Part shown: one piece after another, positions 59,340 to 64,000 of the stretch | Position numbering within the stretch: the first letter of the stretch is position 1 | Layout of the letters: each line of letters begins with the position of its first letter | Assembly: GCA_039619475.1 (NCBI GenBank) | Contig: CM077116.1 | Location: 171,955,863-172,019,862 of the forward strand | Direction of reading: 5' to 3' | Source of the DNA: Icerya purchasi | Lineage: Eukaryota; Arthropoda; Insecta; Hemiptera; Monophlebidae | Length of the DNA stretch: 64,000 nt | Made by a program: the position numbers and the translations under genes | Notes under the pieces: generated by a model | Seen by the model: the letters and a program-made list of their open reading frames with translations, nothing else | What the model was told of the DNA's origin: nothing | Databases searched by the model: none

Positions 59340-59503
59340 CCACCTAGCGCGCATATAATGGTATACATGTAGCGGTTCACTGTTGCCTTCTTGCACGCGA
59401 ATTAGCCATCGTTTAATTTAATTTCTGCCGTTGCCCGGGATCGAACTCAAGACCTCCGTAACGGAAGCCAAGCGCTTTAGCGAAATTAGACTATCGCGAC
59501 GAC
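59340..59503 (-). mobile_element. tRNA-derived SINE-like element
   Basis: On the minus strand, from about 59503, a tRNA-like head: GTCGTCGCGATAGTCTAATT, an anticodon-arm-like GGCTTCCGTTACGGAGG, and box B-like GAGTTCGATCCCGGG (about 59442-59428), then a CAGAAATTAAATTAAACGAT body and GCAACAGTGAACCGCTACAT. The T-arm-like region is well kept; the D-arm does not fold as a normal tRNA, which points to a SINE or tRNA pseudogene. A 3' end was not located, and the body may run on toward 59000. Confidence 0.55.
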
Positions 59504-59699
59504 AGTACTTAATCCGGAATGGATATCGGAGTAATCTGAGAAAGTAAAGGCGGATCCCGAAGGATTCTTAAGTGAATTCTGAAAAGAGGGCATGCATATC
59601 TTATCAAGGATATATATCTCAGTTTACTTCTAAAAGCAGTTGGAAATGTGGACTGCAGAATTTTTTTGCTTTGCTTGTTATTTTAGCGGAAGACACGAT

Positions 59700-62080
59700 A
59701 TGGCCTTTTTCAAAAGCGATCCGTGAAATGAACTAGACACGATTAAATCAAACTCTAACTGGTCGAGAAAATGCGCCTTTGGACTCGAGCCGTTTCACAG
59801 GCCGGCATAATGAAAGTGTCGAAAAGACGAGCACTAACGATTTCGCGTCACAGTTTAATTTCGCAGAGGAGCCAGGCAGAGGGTGGGATTTAAAAGGGGA
59901 CATTCAATTAGATCAGAAAGTAGTTCACGAAGAAAACTAGTCGCAGTTCAGTTCGGCCTACCGCGGAGGATATTCCTTTCGTAATTCGCGACGGTCGGAA
60001 ATTCATTTCAAAGTCACGGTTCAACCGTCGCTAAGAATAGCGCTCGTATCGGCCGCGGCCGGCAGAATAGCGCGTCGACTCGCTTCAATCTACAAAGCCG
60101 GCCGGAATTCACACCGCGCGCGCGCATTGTTAAAGCGAAATTTCCGACACCTACTCCAAATTAAATCCGGTTGGCTGCGCGGGACTTACCGAAAGCGATC
60201 AGAGACATTCATTTCTCGCCTTTAGTTCGCCGCGAATCGAACTCTTCAGCGAAGAGAGACTGAATATCGATTAGAGCGTCCGATATGTCTAATTCGGACG
60301 AAATCCACCGAACTCGAGCGCGAGACCGGATTATGAGAAGAAAAAAAAAAGTAAATATCCCGTGAAAGGAACGTTAAATTATTCCGCGAGGCGGAATAAA
60401 TTCAACATCGACTGGTAAGGGGCACTGGAAAGAGGGGCTGGGAATGATGTTGACAATTTAATTGAATTAGAACGGAGTCGCGCTGGGAAGATTTCGCGAG
60501 CGGCCGTCTACTAGTTCTTCTTTTAGCGCAGAAATTAAGCCGATAACCAGCCGACCGTGAGAACGGCGTGCAGAAGAACAACCGAAGGGAATTAGGTTAA
60601 GAGGAGCTGATTATCTTCGCCGTGCAGAATATAATGGCCAATAAGGAAGAGGAATATCTAAATTTAGGACAATCGCGGCGTACACGAGAGAAGACGAAAC
60701 AAAAGAAAGAACAATATTCTGCCGACGTCGAGTGCCTGCTGGCCCAATTATAATTACATATAAATAGGAAAACGTGCGCGCTCGCACACATTTTACAGCA
60801 ATAACGAAATAAGGGGATCGTGACAAGACGGGAGCCGAAGCGGACCCGCGCATCGTAATTATATCTGTTCGTCGCGCCGGGTACAGATCGGCTCAGCGCC
60901 TGGCTCCGGCACACTCAGCATTATTGACCGGCGAAACCTGCGCGTATCGGGGAAGGTAATCCAGGTTCTGGTTTTCGCCTTTTTCCCGAACTCGTAATTG
61001 TAGTTGACCGACCTACACACGCATTATCGCTCACGGCAAATCGCTGTTCGGTCATCGCCCACAATTGTGCGCGCGCTCTCCTCTCAGAACTGGCCGAAAC
61101 ACATTTGCGCGCACAATGTGTTCAGCTTGCGTTCCCGCGTACCGGCACGAAATTTCCACGCACTTGGAGCGCGCACAGACGAACGTTCGTGTCTCTGCCG
61201 TTGGTACTTCCTGGATTTCGACCGCTGCTGCAGACACGTTCAAGCGGAGGAGGAGCTCTGCTGCGGTGGCACGGTTTACGACTTTGACTGATGCGACATG
61301 TGTGTTCGCGTGCGTGCAGACGGCCGCTCGTGAGATGGTATCGCGTTTTGCCGATGAACCGAACAGCCGCAGCCGCAGCAGCAGCAGCGACTACGACCGA
61401 CCGCTAAGATTCTGCATGGTAGAACGCGTGCAATGAACGCCGGATTTCGGTCGTAACGATACACTCTCCTCTTCGATAGTCGTTCACTGTTGGAGTGCGT
61501 ACGACGCGGATTAATTGAAAATTCAAACGACCTACCGAATGACGTGAGGATGCAAGTGAATCAGGACCAGGATTCGAATTTCATCGGCAATCCCCGCGGT
61601 ACATCTTACGCGTCGGTCGTCCGCAGGTCGTAAGATGACCTCCTAGTCCAGAAATGAAATAGAAATACGTGCTGCTACCTGGTCGTTTTTTTTTCTTCTC
61701 TTCCGTATCTCTTCTTACAATTAGGCCCCTCCTTTCGTGTCATTACAGATTGGAATTATTACGCAATTAATAGTACCCCGCGCCGATGAGACGACGGTAT
61801 CCTCAACACGCGCGGCGCGCTGGTTACGTCGAACTATATGTGTAAATATCGTCGTCGAGCTGCGCCGATAAGAGAACCAGTTTCGTTCCGTAAAGACGAA
61901 CCTCATCGTTAAAACCGCTGCAAGCGATGTTCATGCGAAAATACTACTCCCCCGTAGTATAACTGCGATGATGAGCAACATAAATCGTATACAATGTTGC
62001 ATTCAATTTCAGTGGCGCGGACGATACAGTTCGCAGGCCGGCCGATTAACCACATCACTCTCAAAAAGCCCCGGATTCGG
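59700..62080. promoter_or_regulatory. CpG-rich block, possible promoter region
   Basis: CpG dinucleotides and GC content rise sharply compared with both sides, with runs such as CGCGCGCGCA near 60116-60126 and several CGG/CGC-rich segments to about 62045. Overlapping ORFs appear on both strands (60597-60914, 61004-61464), as expected from GC-rich DNA with few stops; none resembles a known protein. In an AT-rich genome such a block often marks a promoter and 5' UTR exons. The nearest recognised gene, the FAM89-like gene at 42 kb, is transcribed away from this block, so an upstream noncoding exon here is possible but unproven. Confidence 0.35.
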
Positions 62081-64000
62081 GACCAGACACACGAGAGTGC
62101 CTAATCCGTAAATGCAGCGAAAAAAAAAAATGCTCGTAAATATTCGGCGAATAATAAAATTCTTTTAAAAATCCTTTTATCGAAAACATAAAAATTTCAT
62201 AACAAAGCCATTCAAAGGAAAGGGTCGATATGTTTACACATTTTCTTCGTTTCACGAAAAACCAAACATAAACTCTACATTACGGATAAGTCGGAAAAAA
62301 TAAAATCGCTAATTTTTAAAGAAAAAAATGATTGATGTTCAAAAAGAAATCGGATTTTTGTTACATTAACTTTTTACCGTCTCATAACTTGCGCAACACT
62401 TTTGCTCAATCTCGGGAAAATTGTTGTTCGCTAGCTTTTGCCGCCAAGTTGGAATATTTTCTCATCGAGAAGCTCCTTTATACAGCATGTTCCAGCGAGT
62501 TCTATTCTAACTTGAAGATGATTTTTAGCTTTGGAAATAGAAAAAAAAAAAAAAAATAATAATAATCTGGTCAAGTCTAGAAAGAGTTATGGCGAAGAAG
62601 AATGAATAATTTTTTAACGAACAGGAAAACTGGCCAATAATAAATTCGCTTTGCTGCAAATAGCTAAATTTCGCTTTTTCTCGGCTTGCCTCTCTCTTTC
62701 AACGCATACTTAAAAACCTGTAAATTTCTCACTTCATCTCTATACTCTAATGATAGTTTCTGTGAAGTTTTCATGATCTCTTAAACGTATTTAAAAACCT
62801 ATAAATTGCTCTTTTTTTTTTCCCTTTTTTTTCTGGCTCGGCGTGAAACCATTTGCCCATCAACCAATCCTCGTATTATGTGACCGCTAGCAATCTAGTA
62901 GTACATTCGGAGACATACTTGACACAACGGGCAGTCTGTGCGGCGGTGAATACTTTAATTTATATAGGCGTAAAGTTCATAGTTGCAGCAATTAAAAATG
63001 ACGTACGAAAGTGATAAGATCAAAGAAAAAAAAAAAGAATACTAAGATAATAACACTGTATGCGTATTTATAACTGAATGCGAACTATGTGATTATAAGA
63101 TAATGAAATTAAAAACATTTTAAATCTTGCAATGCCGCTGTAAAGGCCAAGGAGACGAATTTAATCTAGAGGTACCAAAAAAAAAAAAAAACCTTATTCC
63201 CAACTTATTCATCTTTTTAAAGGCGAAAGTTATTATAATCACTTCGTGAAAATCGAAAATCTTACGACATATCTACGTTTTCGAATAATGCAAAAACAGG
63301 AGAAAGAAACACTTTTTAAACAAATGCCATTTATTTCCGACCGCAGGCAAAGTTTCGTTAGACGTTTGTTCTCGAACAAATAACGCCGGTTACGTTTCGA
63401 CGATATCCTCAATGATGCGGAATCGAGACTGTTGGATTTTAAGAAAATTTGGGCTAGAGGTTTTTCGGGATACGGTGTAAGTATTACGTTTTGAACGTAT
63501 ATCTTTTTTTTTTTTTTTTTAATTGGTTTTCAACTCCAAATCTATAATATTTAATATTCCCTTTCCCCCTGTTTTTTACTGTCCAACTCCCGATTATTTG
63601 TATAATTTAAATATTTTTCCGTCACGTCTAATTCCGCTTCTGCATTTTGTTTTTCATTTTTTTTTTTCAAATTTTTTGTCTTTATTTACTGACTAATTTA
63701 AGGTTTTTATACGAGACGTATTAATCGGAACAATTCTAAAGATAGAATGCGATAGATTAAATCATTATACTCGCCTTGTACCGAAACTCAGTGGTTTTCG
63801 AGTAATACGCGTTACTTAAGTTTTTAGATTTTTTTTTATAAAATCACGATACTTTTTTGAAACTTCCATACAAACTTAATGTAATAGCGGGAAGAATCGT
63901 CTAATAGACTTATGTTTAGTTAATCGGAACACACTATGAATGCTGTTTATTATTGTTGAACCATTGTGAAGAATTAATGAGAAGCTCTGTAATATCATAA
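62081..64000. other. No gene recognised
   Basis: Returns to AT-rich sequence with A and T runs. ORFs at 62061-62255 and 62332-62559 show no known motif. Confidence 0.45.

Noticed and set aside
58979..59380. 133-residue ORF next to the SINE
   Set aside because: No recognisable motif, and it overlaps the possible SINE body.
59428..59503. Intact tRNA gene
   Set aside because: The T-arm and box B are good, but the D-arm and acceptor stem do not pair properly; called SINE-like instead.
61004..61464. Overlapping ORFs of up to 123 residues in the CpG-rich block
   Set aside because: Found in several frames and both strands at once, arginine/serine-rich as expected for CpG-rich DNA, with no known motif.

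Overview
This window looks like nuclear DNA from an arthropod, most likely an insect. It is AT-rich and not obviously CpG-depleted, crowded with microsatellites and long A/T runs, and has long non-coding stretches and many decayed transposable elements (jockey-like and I/R1-like non-LTR, Gypsy, mariner, pogo/Tigger, hAT, TTAA-type DNA elements, tRNA-derived SINEs). I cannot name the species. No bacterial operon, rRNA, intact tRNA gene or CRISPR array was seen.

Only one host protein-coding gene is recognisable. It is a FAM89/LRAP25-type leucine-repeat adaptor on the minus strand, in two coding exons (42017-40866 and 21292-21005) separated by a 19.6-kb phase-0 intron. Joining them gives about 479 residues. 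The conserved LDSxLxxLRKEM / LRQxDxSLLxQLW block is split exactly at the intron. The N-terminal part is far longer than in vertebrate FAM89 and is proline/serine-rich.

Region by region. 1-8.9 kb is a graveyard of mobile DNA: a jockey-like ORF2 (minus), a hAT (DUF4371) fragment, a palindromic repeat, a Gypsy gag-pol relic with a hAT MITE in it, and a non-LTR RNase H/C-terminal region split by a full-length dead mariner. 8.4-8.9 kb holds the first copy of a composite repeat that carries satellite-like monomers. 10.4-12 kb is a Tigger relic with another hAT-like MITE, and 12.5-13.4 kb holds two more copies of the palindromic repeat. 15.6 kb has a tRNA-derived SINE and 18.3 kb a Tc1/mariner MITE with TA duplications. 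21.0-42.0 kb is the FAM89-like gene; its intron holds two I/R1-like non-LTR relics, two copies of the satellite-bearing repeat, and a nested set (TTAA-flanked Mutator/Kolobok-type transposon, invaded by a hAT element, itself inserted in an older repeat). 42.7-44.3 kb is the best satellite-bearing copy, with about five ~286-bp monomers. 44.3-55.3 kb is AT-rich with microsatellites and no recognisable gene. 55.4-57.4 kb is a decayed jockey-like ORF2 with endonuclease, linker and reverse transcriptase. 59.3-59.5 kb is a second SINE. 59.7-62.1 kb is a CpG-rich block that could be a promoter region, possibly for the FAM89-like gene, which is transcribed away from it.

The most interesting structures are (1) the FAM89-like gene with its very long intron and long N-terminus, (2) the TTAA-type transposon nest, where both insertions can be undone by reading target-site duplications, and (3) the dispersed repeat family that carries a variable number of ~286-bp tandem monomers. 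No clearly new molecular system was found.
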